Of a DNA stretch of 64,000 nucleotides, positions 41,962-51,282 are shown piece after piece. Numbering within the stretch: the stretch's first letter is position 1; every line of letters begins with the position of its first letter. The stretch lies in contig SBEG01000008.1 of assembly GCA_009668975.1 (NCBI GenBank), forward strand, positions 106,600 to 170,599, in the 5' to 3' direction. A model generated the notes under the pieces. It saw nothing but the letters and a program-made list of their open reading frames with translations, had not been told where the DNA came from and did not search any database. The DNA is from Deltaproteobacteria bacterium (GTDB lineage Bacteria > Desulfobacterota > Desulfuromonadia > Geobacterales > Geobacteraceae). Both the position numbers and the translations under genes were made by a program.

Positions 41962-43443
41962 ATGACAGCAGAAAACAGTACGACAGCAACAGAAGCGGGC
42001 TGGAATTTTGACAACAGCTATGTCCAGCTGCCGGAATCATTGTATGCGCGCCTGAACCCGGTGCCGGTGCGTGAACCGCGTCTGGTGGTGTTCAACCGGC
42101 TGCTGGCCGAATCGCTCGGCTTGCGTCCGGAGGCCCTGGCAGGAGACGAAGGCGCTGCCATCTTCGCCGGCAATCGGATTCCCGCGGGCGCGGAGCCGAT
42201 TGCCCAGGCCTATGCCGGACACCAATTCGGCTCTTTCACCATATTGGGCGATGGCCGGGCGATACTGCTCGGCGAACAGATCACGCCCGGCGGCGAACGT
42301 TTCGACATCCAGCTCAAAGGTTCGGGCCGAACGCCTTTTTCCCGGCGTGGCGACGGTCGCGCGGCACTGGGACCGATGCTCCGGGAATACATCATCAGCG
42401 AGGCCATGCACGCCCTTGGCATTCCCACGACCCGCAGCCTCGCAGTCGTGACAACCGGCGAACAGGTATTCCGCGAAACCCCGCTCCCGGGCGCGATCCT
42501 CACCCGCGTGGCGGCCAGCCACATCCGCGTCGGCACCTTCGAGTTTCTCGCGGCGAAAGGAGATTTGGAGAGTATCCGCGCGTTGGCGGACTACACCATC
42601 AGCCGTCACTTCCCTGACCTGAATGGCACGGAAAACCGCTTTCTTGCTCTGCTCTACCGGGTAATGGAACGGCAGGCGGCACTGGTGACGAAGTGGCTGG
42701 AGGTCGGCTTCATCCACGGGGTGATGAACACCGACAACATGTCGCTCTGCGGCGAAACCATCGATTACGGCCCGTGCGCCTTCCTGGATACCTACGATCC
42801 CGCCACCGTGTTCAGTTCCATTGACCAGAGCGGCCGCTACGCCTATGGCAACCAGTCGCAGATCGTGCAATGGAATCTCACCCGTTTTGCCGAAACACTG
42901 CTGCCGCTCCTGCATGAGGAACAGGACCAGGCCATCCGGCTTGCGCAAGAAGCGGTCTCAGCCTTTCCGGAGATTTTTCTCCGCTGCCGGCTCGCCGGAA
43001 TCCGGGCAAAGCTCGGATTGTTCACTGAAGAAAGCGCTGATCTCGAGCTGATAAAAGAGCTTCTCAACTGCATGCAACAGAACCACGCCGATTACACCAA
43101 CACCTTCCGCGATCTTGCCGCGGAAACAGTGGCGGAAACAGCGCTGTTCCGTGACGCGGCGTTCCTGAAATGGCAGCGGCGCTGGCAGGAGCGACTGACG
43201 CGGCAGCCCCAATCCGTTGAAGAGTCCCGCACGCTGATGCGAGCCCAGAATCCGGCCGTCATCCCCCGCAACCACCGGGTGGAAGAAGCCCTGGAGGCAG
43301 CCGTCGAACGGGGAGATTTCACGGTCATGGCGAAACTGCTCGAAGTCTTGTCTCAGCCCTACGCTGAGCGAGCCGAAGATGACGATTACCGATCGCCGCC
43401 CGAACCTTCGGCACGATGCTATCAAACATTCTGCGGGACCTAG
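41962..43443 (+). CDS. selO: SelO/YdiU-family protein adenylyltransferase
   Basis: A 493-residue pseudokinase-fold enzyme that transfers AMP to proteins and is linked to redox homeostasis in characterised relatives. Expected features are present: [56 protein letters not shown] and a C-terminal TFCGT with the conserved redox cysteine C491 (selenocysteine in some homologues). Length and C-terminus are normal, so the gene is intact. The ATG at 41962 has an AGAGGAAACCC leader; the longer frame from 41854 is unlikely. Confidence 0.95.
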   Translation: MTAENSTTATEAGWNFDNSYVQLPESLYARLNPVPVREPRLVVFNRLLAESLGLRPEALAGDEGAAIFAGNRIPAGAEPIAQAYAGHQFGSFTILGDGRAILLGEQITPGGERFDIQLKGSGRTPFSRRGDGRAALGPMLREYIISEAMHALGIPTTRSLAVVTTGEQVFRETPLPGAILTRVAASHIRVGTFEFLAAKGDLESIRALADYTISRHFPDLNGTENRFLALLYRVMERQAALVTKWLEVGFIHGVMNTDNMSLCGETIDYGPCAFLDTYDPATVFSSIDQSGRYAYGNQSQIVQWNLTRFAETLLPLLHEEQDQAIRLAQEAVSAFPEIFLRCRLAGIRAKLGLFTEESADLELIKELLNCMQQNHADYTNTFRDLAAETVAETALFRDAAFLKWQRRWQERLTRQPQSVEESRTLMRAQNPAVIPRNHRVEEALEAAVERGDFTVMAKLLEVLSQPYAERAEDDDYRSPPEPSARCYQTFCGT

Positions 43444-43518
43444 GAGTCCGGTCAGACCTGTGTCAACTTGCTGTGCCAGGAGGAAATACTACCCCTAATC
43501 TGGCAGCCCTTCCCGTCT

Positions 43519-44280
43519 TCACGGGCTTAGCGCCACAGCGACCGCCTGTAACAAACGGGCGCTTTGCGCGAGCTGCTGGTACGCCTCTTCCTCGCTTAAG
43601 AGCGTTCGCGGCGGTGTCGCATCCGCCATTGCGTAGCCGAGCGCCGAAGCTTTATTGGCAATGGCGGCAATCTGCAGTGCCAGCTCTTTGTTGAAACTTG
43701 TGACCTCCCGGGAAAGCTGAATGACGGGCAGGTTTTCCATCCTTTTCCGAATCCCTGCCGCCAATCTGGCAACCTTTGCCTCCGTTGCTTCATCCCTGGG
43801 ACTGGAGATTTCAATGACCCCGTCATTGGCGGCATGGTTCGTTTTATTGAAGGTCTCGTAAGCAATATTGTGAAACGGCATCGAGAGGTCACCGAGGTAG
43901 TGCAGGGCATACCCGAGCGGGTACATGGCGTACTTGCCGCTTGAGCCCTTGAGAAGATAGTCGTTGAGTGCCGCAATGATCGCCCCGTAGAGATGGCCAT
44001 CGCGATCACCCGGCTTGTTGTAGTCTGCTACTTGAGAAAGAACCATTTCCGGAGTGATTCTGACCCCGCGCGGGGTGTTGTTGTAATGATTCAGTGTTTC
44101 GACCTGTCCGGCCTTTTCCTTGGCCATGTCGGCGCCCACCGCAAGGTAGACATAATTGTCCAGACCGGCCGCCTTCACCACCGCCATGTGCGTGGCATCA
44201 TGCCAGGCCAAAGTTTGCGTGGCAGGATAAAGTACTGCGCTCGTGATGATCAGATATGTCAGCAACGTTGATATTTGCAT
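43519..44280 (-). CDS. Secreted zinc-dependent phospholipase C/S1-P1 nuclease-like protein
   Basis: A 253-residue exported protein. A signal peptide ends near QTLA, so the mature chain would begin at a Trp (WHDATHMAV), the residue whose main chain and side chain coordinate zinc in S1/P1 and PLC enzymes. Other zinc-type motifs are HYLGDLSMPFH and DGHLYGAI. Phospholipase or single-strand nuclease activity is possible, and the length favours the phospholipase C/S1-P1 superfamily without deciding which. ATG 44280 has GGGGAG upstream. Confidence 0.78.
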   Translation of the reverse strand: MQISTLLTYLIITSAVLYPATQTLAWHDATHMAVVKAAGLDNYVYLAVGADMAKEKAGQVETLNHYNNTPRGVRITPEMVLSQVADYNKPGDRDGHLYGAIIAALNDYLLKGSSGKYAMYPLGYALHYLGDLSMPFHNIAYETFNKTNHAANDGVIEISSPRDEATEAKVARLAAGIRKRMENLPVIQLSREVTSFNKELALQIAAIANKASALGYAMADATPPRTLLSEEEAYQQLAQSARLLQAVAVALSP

Positions 44281-44321
44281 TGGCTCCCCCATTCTTTTAT
44301 CGTAAGACACCTGCAGCTGTC

Positions 44322-44341
44322 AGGAGCCAGTCGGACTAGGG
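44322..44341. repeat. Solitary end of the AGGAGCCTGTCGGACTTAG-type element
   Basis: The sequence AGGAGCCAGTCGGACTAGGG matches one terminal repeat of the MITE-like element at 49426-49589 apart from one substitution and one missing base. No matching opposite end was found nearby, so it looks like a relic or recombination product. A shorter similarity is at 19371. Confidence 0.5.
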
Positions 44342-44445
44342 AAATCTAGGCCCGGCAGGCTTCCGGGAAAATTTTGGTATAATAATATTCTCAGATCCGG
44401 CTTTTTCAACTGATCCATGCCGGTACCGTTGCTTTGAGAGGAATT

Positions 44446-45516
44446 ATGCTGGCAACTTCACCTCGGCTCAACTTGTGGAGATGGGCACTTGTTCCAGCGC
44501 TTTGCCTCCTGCTCCTGCCCGTGACGACAAAAACCTCGCTGGCTGATGAATGTGCGGCAGCAGAACCCGCAACGGCAGCAAAGGCACCCGAGGGGACCGG
44601 CTTCTTCGACGTCTGGGGCAAGAGATTCGAGGCAACACACGAATGTATTGAGCGATATTTTCTGGAACAGACCGTCAGGGTAGACGATTTTTTCGGCAGC
44701 GAAAACGTCCCCGGCACCAAACCGACCCGCTACCAGCTCCGCTGGCGTAATTCGCTCCGGGTTGAGCATGACGGCACCATGAACTTCGGCCCCAGCGTCA
44801 GACTCAATCTGGGTCTTGCCAAGCTGAACGACCGGTTTCGTCTGATCATCGCCGGAGAAAACGAGCCCGAACCGGCAACGCAAAGCCTGCCGAGAGACCC
44901 GGGCAGTCCCGGCTTTGACCGGACCACCCCGAATACCCACTTTGTCAATACCGAGCTTCGCTATGAGCTGATCAGAACGCCGGCCTTGCAGTTATTTGTG
45001 GGTGCGGGCGTCCGGGTAAAACTCCCCTTCGAAGCTTTCGCCCGAAGCCGCCTCGACTACCTGCACACCTTCAACGACACGACCCTGATCCGCTTCGGCG
45101 AAACCCTATTTGTCAAGAATTCCGATCTGCTGGGAGAGACGACGGAAATCACCCTTGAAAAGCTGCTCGACCGGGGTACCATCCTGCGCTGGAGCAGTGC
45201 GGGAACCACTTCCCAGGAAATCCGGGGCCTGGAATGGGGCTCGGAACTCTCGCTGATCCGGGAACTCTCACCCCGGAGCGCGGTCACGGTGACAGGGGGC
45301 GCATACGGCAATACCAGCAGCAACACCATTGGCAACAATTACCGGGTCCTGGCACTCTACCGGCAAAACTTTCTGAGAAGCTGGCTCTTCTATGAACTGG
45401 AACCGGAGCTATTCTGGCAAAGAAACGACAGAAATCCCGATGCCCCGACCTTTGCCTTGACCTTCCGCCTGGAAATCGTGTTCACGGGATCTTCCCTGGC
45501 AAGACCGGCCCTGTAA
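44446..45516 (+). CDS. Predicted outer-membrane beta-barrel protein of unknown function
   Basis: A 356-residue protein with an N-terminal signal peptide ending near LADE, then an amphipathic, aromatic-rich chain with alternating beta patterns and a C-terminal LTFRLEIVF segment typical of barrel strands. It resembles no family that I recognise. The start ATG 44446 follows GAGAGGAATT; the TTG at 44434 is less likely. It stands alone between an intergenic repeat end and an AT-rich gap. Confidence 0.6.
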   Translation: MLATSPRLNLWRWALVPALCLLLLPVTTKTSLADECAAAEPATAAKAPEGTGFFDVWGKRFEATHECIERYFLEQTVRVDDFFGSENVPGTKPTRYQLRWRNSLRVEHDGTMNFGPSVRLNLGLAKLNDRFRLIIAGENEPEPATQSLPRDPGSPGFDRTTPNTHFVNTELRYELIRTPALQLFVGAGVRVKLPFEAFARSRLDYLHTFNDTTLIRFGETLFVKNSDLLGETTEITLEKLLDRGTILRWSSAGTTSQEIRGLEWGSELSLIRELSPRSAVTVTGGAYGNTSSNTIGNNYRVLALYRQNFLRSWLFYELEPELFWQRNDRNPDAPTFALTFRLEIVFTGSSLARPAL

Positions 45517-46028
45517 TTCTGCGCTGAACTGTCCGTGGCAACCACAATATAGAACATTCCCCTAGACTTGTGTCTCTTCTTTTCCTTCCAAGCTGCTGCC
45601 TCGAGAATAAACACTCTACATCCCTTGTCAACAATCTCTTACGACGATAATCGAAGTTGCATTGCGCCAGTACCAGCCAGGAATATCTTCACATCATGCC
45701 CTGCCGATTGCGGAATAGGCAGGCGCACGCCGACAGTGAAGCTACGGGAAACTCAAGTATTTATAAAAGCGATAGTGATTGTCAATATTGTTAATTATAT
45801 CAATTGGACTCGTGGTTAATGAGTTTGTTATGGTAGGTGGCTTATACTACGCCAGTTCATCTTTTATAGCAGCTTACTCTACAGAACATTAATCCATTGC
45901 TTGATAAGACGTTCTGGAAACAGTTCTCAACGTGACCTTCGCAGGATAGGGCGTTGCAGTCTGGTGATGTAGAGACGTTCACTCTGTCCGCTGGCGGTAT
46001 TCAAGAAAACACCCTGAGGTCTACGATC
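45517..46028. other. AT-rich gap before the Fe-S/TVP38 fusion gene
   Basis: About 510 bases without a supported gene. Short frames such as 45568-45819 show no family or Shine-Dalgarno support. The AT-rich part around 45770-45850 probably holds promoter signals, but none is clear enough to call. Confidence 0.4.
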
Positions 46029-47858
46029 ATGAGCGCCAGTGCCAGCACCCCGAATCGCCCGACATTGCAGAAACTGCTTCACACAGTGAGAACAGGCTGC
46101 ACCAAGTGCGGAATCTGTGTCGCCGATTGCGCCTTCCTGCGCCGATACGGCACACCAAAAGCCATTGCCGGCAGCTTCGCTGCTTCAAACAGGGCCTCGC
46201 TCTCGCGCCCCTTTGAATGCAGCCTGTGCGGCCTCTGCACGGCGGTCTGCCCGGAGCGGCTGGATCTCGAAAACCTCTTTCTGGAGATGCGCCGAGAAGC
46301 GGTGGAACGGGGCTTCGGCCACTTTCCGGAACATGCGCCACTGCTGAACTACGAACGTCTGGGGACCTCCCGCCGCTTCACCCTGTACCGGCTGCCGGCA
46401 GCATGCTCCACGATCTTCTTCCCCGGTTGTGCTCTCTCCGGCACCCGTCCCGATGGGGTCTCCAAGGTATTCTCCCTGCTGCAACAGGCCGACCCGGCCA
46501 TGGGCATCGTTTTTGATTGCTGCCTGAAACCTTCCCACAGCCTGGGACGGGAGCGCTTCGCCACTGCGATGTTCGCTGAGATGCGGGACTACCTGCTCGC
46601 ACAGGGGGTGAAAGAGGTGCTGGTGGGCTGCCCCAATTGCCAGGTCATGTTCGAGTCCTTCGGCCAGGGCCTGGCAGTGAGAACCGTCTACGAAGTCCTG
46701 GAAGAGTCCGCTTTGCCCCTGGAGAAAGCGACCGGTTCAGTCACCGTGCATGATCCCTGTGTGATCCGGAATGCCGAACCAGTGCAGCAGGCAGTTCGTA
46801 CGCTGCTGCAGCGGCAGGGGCTTACTGTCGAGGAAATGCCCCATAGCGGCAAGACCACCCTTTGCTGCGGGCTGGGCGGCGGAGTCAAACTGTTGGCTCC
46901 CGACCTTGCGAAAGAGGTTGCCTCCAGACGCAAAGACGAGGCACAGGGTCGGAGAATTATCACCTATTGCGCCGGTTGCGTCCAGGCACTGGCCCCGCAT
47001 ACGCCCGCCAGCCACCTGCTGGATCTGCTCTTTGCCCCGGAACAGACCCTGGCCGGGAAGAAAAAGGGCACCGCGGCCCCTTTTACCTACCTGAACAGGC
47101 TCCGCCTGAAAAAGAGCTTTAAAACAATGGAAGGAAGTGCCATGCTGCGAGAACGAACCTTTACCTCGGAGGAAGGACAAAAAAAGAAACGTTCCTGGAA
47201 GCCGCTGGTTTTCCTGGTCCTGCTGGCGGCCGCCGTTGCCGGGATTCACCTTTCCGGTGCTGCCCAGTATCTGCAGGAGGACCAGCTGAGAACGCTGATT
47301 TCCAGTTACGGGGCACTGGCTCCGGCAATTTACATCCTGATCTATGCCCTGGCACCGGTGCTCCTGCTGCCCGGACTTCCGATCACCATCGTCGGCGGAA
47401 TCCTGTTCGGCCCCTTCTGGGGGGTGGTCTACACCATCACCGGCGCCACCCTGGGCGCTTCGCTGGCGTTCCTGGTGGCGCGCTACCTGGCCCGTGACTG
47501 GGTGGCATCTAAACTGACCGGCCCCAAATGGGCAAAGCTTGACCGGGAGGTGGAACAGCACGGCTGGAAAGTTGTGGCCTTTACCCGCTTAATTCCGGCC
47601 TTTCCCTTCAATCTGCTGAACTATGCATTTGGCTTGACCAAGGTCCCGTTCAGTCATTATGCTCTGGCAACATTTTTCTGCATGCTGCCGGCCTGCGTTG
47701 CCTTCATCGTTTTTTCCAGCTCGCTGCTGGGGTTGATCCGCGGCAACCTGTCGCCAACCGCCCTGCTGGGCATCTCTCTGATCGTTGCTGTTTCTCTGCT
47801 TCCGGTTTTTTACCGGCGCTACAAAAGTCGGATACCTGAAAAGGCGGTCACCGAATAG
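46029..47858 (+). CDS. Fusion of an HdrD-like CCG/4Fe-4S protein with a TVP38/TMEM64 membrane domain
   Basis: A 609-residue two-part protein. Residues about 1-350 have two [4Fe-4S] motifs (CTKCGICVADC and CSLCGLCTAVCP) and two CCG-type cysteine-rich domains (FDCCLKPSH and LCCGLGGG), as in HdrD and related iron-sulfur subunits of membrane-linked redox complexes. From about 372 on it is a TVP38/TMEM64 (VTT) membrane protein with the G-rich motif LPGLPITIVGGILFGPFWG. An internal ATG at 47142 (residue 372) has a GGAAGG Shine-Dalgarno, so the membrane part may also be made alone. It overlaps the next glycosyltransferase gene by one base. A transmembrane electron-transfer role is inference. Confidence 0.8.
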   Translation: MSASASTPNRPTLQKLLHTVRTGCTKCGICVADCAFLRRYGTPKAIAGSFAASNRASLSRPFECSLCGLCTAVCPERLDLENLFLEMRREAVERGFGHFPEHAPLLNYERLGTSRRFTLYRLPAACSTIFFPGCALSGTRPDGVSKVFSLLQQADPAMGIVFDCCLKPSHSLGRERFATAMFAEMRDYLLAQGVKEVLVGCPNCQVMFESFGQGLAVRTVYEVLEESALPLEKATGSVTVHDPCVIRNAEPVQQAVRTLLQRQGLTVEEMPHSGKTTLCCGLGGGVKLLAPDLAKEVASRRKDEAQGRRIITYCAGCVQALAPHTPASHLLDLLFAPEQTLAGKKKGTAAPFTYLNRLRLKKSFKTMEGSAMLRERTFTSEEGQKKKRSWKPLVFLVLLAAAVAGIHLSGAAQYLQEDQLRTLISSYGALAPAIYILIYALAPVLLLPGLPITIVGGILFGPFWGVVYTITGATLGASLAFLVARYLARDWVASKLTGPKWAKLDREVEQHGWKVVAFTRLIPAFPFNLLNYAFGLTKVPFSHYALATFFCMLPACVAFIVFSSSLLGLIRGNLSPTALLGISLIVAVSLLPVFYRRYKSRIPEKAVTE

Positions 47859-48661
47859 TGGAATTTGACAGCAAATATAACCTGACGACCGGTTCCGGTG
47901 ATGTGGCACTGATCATCCCGGCCCGCAACGAGGAGCTATCGCTCCCCACGGTATTGAAACGGGTTCCGGCAGGAGTGTCCCGGGTCGTGGTGGTGGACAA
48001 CGGGTCCAGCGATGCAACCGCGGCTGTTGCCCGGGCACACGGCGCGGAAGTGGTTCACGAGCCGCTGCCCGGCTATGGCAGCGCCTGTCTGGCCGGAATT
48101 GCCGCACTTGCCGACAACCCGCCCGCGGTGGTCGCCTTTGCCGATGCCGACGGCAGTGACGGCGTGGAAAACCTGACAGCTTTGCTGGCGCCGCTGCTCT
48201 CTGGCGCAGCCGATCTGGCGCTGGCGCGGCGGGTTACCGTGGCAAGCAGGGCACTGAGCCCCCAGCAACGTTTCGGCAACTGGCTGGCAACCCGCCTGAT
48301 CCGTCTGATCTGGGACCATGACTACCAGGACCTGGGACCGTTGCGAGCCATCACCTGGACGGCACTGGCGGAACTGCGGATGGTGGATCGCAACTTCGGC
48401 TGGACCGTAGAGATGCAGATTCGGGCGGTCAAGGCGGGACTGCGGGTGCAGGAAATGCCGCTGCCCTATCATGTGCGGCTAGCGGGAGAATCCAAGATCA
48501 GCCGGACCCTGTCCGGGGTGGTGCGGGCTGGAACGAAGATCCTCTGGGTCATCGGGCGGGAGCTGTTCCGGGTGGAACACAAAAGCCACCCGGCAAGGGT
48601 GCTGAATTCCCGTATGTTCAAGGAAAGTTTGGCTGCCGGGCAAAAAAGGCCAGGACAGTAA
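47858..48661 (+). CDS. Family 2 glycosyltransferase (dolichol/undecaprenyl-phosphate type)
   Basis: A 267-residue GT-A-fold enzyme with LIIPARNEELSLPTVL, the DNGSSD motif and the catalytic-metal motif DADGSDG. The pattern recalls DPM1/DolP-glucosyltransferase relatives that transfer a sugar from NDP-sugar to a polyprenyl phosphate. No membrane helix is evident, only a hydrophobic surface near TKILWVIG. GTG 47858 overlaps the stop of the fusion gene by one base, which argues for coupled translation. Confidence 0.85.
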   Translation: MEFDSKYNLTTGSGDVALIIPARNEELSLPTVLKRVPAGVSRVVVVDNGSSDATAAVARAHGAEVVHEPLPGYGSACLAGIAALADNPPAVVAFADADGSDGVENLTALLAPLLSGAADLALARRVTVASRALSPQQRFGNWLATRLIRLIWDHDYQDLGPLRAITWTALAELRMVDRNFGWTVEMQIRAVKAGLRVQEMPLPYHVRLAGESKISRTLSGVVRAGTKILWVIGRELFRVEHKSHPARVLNSRMFKESLAAGQKRPGQ

Positions 48662-48707
48662 CAGGATTTTTCACCACGACGCCGCAGTGTCCGCTTAGGT
48701 ATTTGCT

Positions 48708-48862
48708 TACGTCCCGGAGGGACGGAATGATCATAGCCGGGGAATTCATTCCCCGGTAACCATAATAAAAGTCTCTTCACGTCACTACGTGACGAGGAAA
48801 AATTTGGACATCTTATCCGGGGGATAAATCCCCCGGCTACGTTCTGACGTCCCCAATGGGAC
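48708..48862. repeat. Palindromic intergenic repeat (REP-like)
   Basis: The segment contains nested palindromes: GTCCCGGAGGGAC (48711-48723), CCGGGGAA/TTCCCCGG (48737-48756), CACGTCACTACGTGAC, CCGGGGGAT/ATCCCCCGG (48817-48836) and GTCCCCAATGGGAC (48849-48862). The outer palindromes are alike in inverted form. It sits in the gap after the glycosyltransferase gene. Confidence 0.85.
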
Positions 48863-48890
48863 TTACTTTTTTTACTGGGCACTACTAGCC

Positions 48891-49418
48891 ATGACCCAAA
48901 TTTCGGCCTACCTGAAACCATGGCGGACGCTTGCCGTCGTGATGCTCTGCTGCGTCTTTTCAGCACCGGCTGCCACTGGAGCGCCGCGCTCCACGCTGGC
49001 TAACCAGTCAGTGGAGAAACAACCGTTACCACAACGCACTCTGGCCTTGTACACCAAGGATCCGGTCACCTGGAAGATCCGTCCGGGTGGTGCTCAGGGA
49101 ACTCTCACCTACAACGAGAAGACCGGGCAGTTCAGCTTTGCAGCCCGCAAGTTGAAGCCGCTTCGTGGCTACGTCATGGTTCGCAATTCCGGCACCCCGC
49201 CGACCGGTGACCTGCTTGCCCAGGGAACGACCAATAAAGCCGGTGAGTTGCGCTTGAGCGGCAGCTGGCATGACTGGACCGGTAAAATCTGGCTGGTGAG
49301 TGGTAACGATCTCACCATCAGCGGAACCCGGGTGACCTTGATAGCCTGGCACCCGGGGCAGTACCTTTTTGAGGAAAAGGTGCTGGGAGTACATTGTGGA
49401 GACTGTGATAACAAATAA
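48891..49418 (+). CDS. Secreted protein of unknown function
   Basis: A 175-residue protein with a signal peptide (AVVMLCCVFSAPAATGA) and a mature beta-rich chain. No family is recognised. A CGDC pair near the C-terminus may form a disulfide or bind metal. It is followed by the MITE-like element and a processive glycosyltransferase gene, so it may belong to a surface-polysaccharide locus. The start has a poor Shine-Dalgarno. Confidence 0.5.
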   Translation: MTQISAYLKPWRTLAVVMLCCVFSAPAATGAPRSTLANQSVEKQPLPQRTLALYTKDPVTWKIRPGGAQGTLTYNEKTGQFSFAARKLKPLRGYVMVRNSGTPPTGDLLAQGTTNKAGELRLSGSWHDWTGKIWLVSGNDLTISGTRVTLIAWHPGQYLFEEKVLGVHCGDCDNK

Positions 49419-49425
49419 TGAAACT

Positions 49426-49589
49426 AGGAGCCTGTCGGACTTAGGGCAATTCTGCTGCAAATCCGTCTGGACGGTCCATATTTCGCCGCTTTATTGGGTA
49501 ATAGAACAACTATTTCCCTGCAAAATCGACAAAATCTGACCTCGCCCAGCCGAATTTTCGCTTCGACTTCCTAAGTCCGACAGGCTCCT
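49426..49589. mobile_element. MITE-like element with 19-base terminal inverted repeats
   Basis: A 164-base element with perfect 19-base ends, AGGAGCCTGTCGGACTTAG (49426-49444) and its complement (49571-49589), and no coding capacity. A divergent solo end lies at 44322. It fills the gap between a secreted-protein gene and the glycosyltransferase gene, with its right end only 13 bases from the latter's ATG. No transposase for it is in the window. Confidence 0.87.
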
Positions 49590-49602
49590 GAGACCAGCCA
49601 TC

Positions 49603-51126
49603 ATGACGCCTGAATTATACACTGCTTCCACAATAATTCATTTTTCCGTCTTAGGGGCACTCTCCCTCTACGGCCTCCATCGTATCTGGCTGCTGTTAAA
49701 CTGGTGGTTGCTGCGACGTTCCAAACCGCAACCCGTCCCGGCCCTGCCCGAATACCTGCCGGCGGTAACCGTTCAACTGCCCATCTTCAATGAGCGCTTC
49801 GTCGCTGAACGGCTTTTGGACGCCGTGGCCCGCCTGGATTGGCCGGCCGACCGGCTGGAGATCCAGGTCCTGGACGATTCCAGCGACGACACGAGCGAAA
49901 TTATTGCAAAAAGGGTGGCGCACTGGCGGGAACAGGGCCTTCGCCTCCGCCATATCCGGCGCAGCCGGCGTGACGGATTCAAGGCCGGGGCGCTGGCAGA
50001 GGGCTTGAAAGAGGCCCGCGGTCAGTTCGTGGCCATCTTTGATGCCGACTTCATCCCGGCGGCCGACTTTCTTCAACAGACCATCCCTCACTTTAACCAT
50101 CCGCGGGTCGGCATGGTCCAGACCCGCTGGGGATTCTGCAACGCCGATCACTCGTGGCTTACCGGGGTGCAGTCGCTCCTGCTCGGCCCCCACTTCAGCA
50201 TCGAACATCAGGTCAGATTTCAAAAGGGATTGTTTTTCAATTTCAACGGCACCGCCGGGATCTGGCGGCGAGAGGCAATCGCGGCTGCCGGAGGCTGGCA
50301 GGCGGATACGGTTACGGAGGATCTTGATCTGAGTTACCGGGCGCAACTGGCGGGCTGGCTCTTTGTCTATCTCGATGACTATGAAGTGCCGTCCGAGCTG
50401 CCGGTGACCCTGGCCGCATTCCGCAGCCAGCAGCAACGCTGGGCAAAGGGTTCGGTGCAGACCGCCCGCAAGATTCTGCCGCAGCTACTGTCGCGAAATT
50501 TGCCGCTCGCGGTGAAATGCGAGGCGCTGACGCATCTGCTGGCGAACATCTGCTGGCTGCTTGGCACGGTAATCTTCCTGACGCTCTATCCGACCATCGT
50601 CTACCGGATCGGGGTCGGCCCCTGGCAGATGCTGCGGCTGGATCTGCCGCTTTTTATTGCCACCAGCTGTGCCATCATGGCCTACTTCTTTGTCTACCTG
50701 ACTGCAAACCGCGGCAACGGGTCTCTCTGGCGCTTCCTTCTGCTGCCCGTGGTGAGCATTGGTCTCGCGCCAAGTATTTCCCTGGCCGTGCTGCGGGGCT
50801 TGTGGAGCACCGGCGGTTTCTTCGAGCGGACCCCGAAATTCGGTATCACCGGCAAGAGCATCCTCCCGCGGCAGGCTTTTCTCTATCAGCAGAAAGGACT
50901 CTCATACCTGCTGCTCAATTCTCTTCTTTTGCTCTACAGCCTGCTGCCCCTGTCATTCGCCTGGCAGCGCGAGACCTGGTATGCCTTGCCGCTCTTTATC
51001 CTTTTCCCCGCCGGATTTCTTGCGGTCATCCTCCAGGAACTACAGGAGCTATTGACCGGTTTCCGGAGCGCTGACACGGAAGCCTTCCCGCAACCTGTCT
51101 CACAATCCGAGCTATCCGAAACATGA
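49603..51126 (+). CDS. Processive family 2 glycosyltransferase (cellulose-synthase-like)
   Basis: A 507-residue membrane glycosyltransferase with DDSSDD, DADF, TEDLDLS and QQQRW motifs, the D,D,D,QxxRW set of processive GT2 enzymes. An N-terminal helix (about 10-35) and about four C-terminal helices frame the catalytic domain. It may make a beta-linked polysaccharide or a glycolipid glycosylation product. The start at ATG 49603 is 13 bases from the MITE end and no clear Shine-Dalgarno is seen, so expression may have been affected by the insertion. No c-di-GMP-binding PilZ domain is present. Confidence 0.87.
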   Translation: MTPELYTASTIIHFSVLGALSLYGLHRIWLLLNWWLLRRSKPQPVPALPEYLPAVTVQLPIFNERFVAERLLDAVARLDWPADRLEIQVLDDSSDDTSEIIAKRVAHWREQGLRLRHIRRSRRDGFKAGALAEGLKEARGQFVAIFDADFIPAADFLQQTIPHFNHPRVGMVQTRWGFCNADHSWLTGVQSLLLGPHFSIEHQVRFQKGLFFNFNGTAGIWRREAIAAAGGWQADTVTEDLDLSYRAQLAGWLFVYLDDYEVPSELPVTLAAFRSQQQRWAKGSVQTARKILPQLLSRNLPLAVKCEALTHLLANICWLLGTVIFLTLYPTIVYRIGVGPWQMLRLDLPLFIATSCAIMAYFFVYLTANRGNGSLWRFLLLPVVSIGLAPSISLAVLRGLWSTGGFFERTPKFGITGKSILPRQAFLYQQKGLSYLLLNSLLLLYSLLPLSFAWQRETWYALPLFILFPAGFLAVILQELQELLTGFRSADTEAFPQPVSQSELSET

Positions 51127-51282
51127 ATGCCGTACACGATTCAGACTCCCTCGAACACTACCCATCGGCAAAGTCCGGTTTTTTGATATTATTTGCGTTG
51201 AATACAGTACATTGTCGAGTGTTATCCTGTAGAATTAGTGCGTATCAATAGCAGAAGCGATATTTGTACAAAGGAACTAAAG

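Noticed and set aside
41962..43443. SelO as a truncated gene
   Set aside because: The protein ends with the expected TFCGT and has normal length, so it is intact.
45568..45819. An 83-codon ORF in the AT-rich gap
   Set aside because: No Shine-Dalgarno and no recognisable motif; the composition is that of non-coding sequence.
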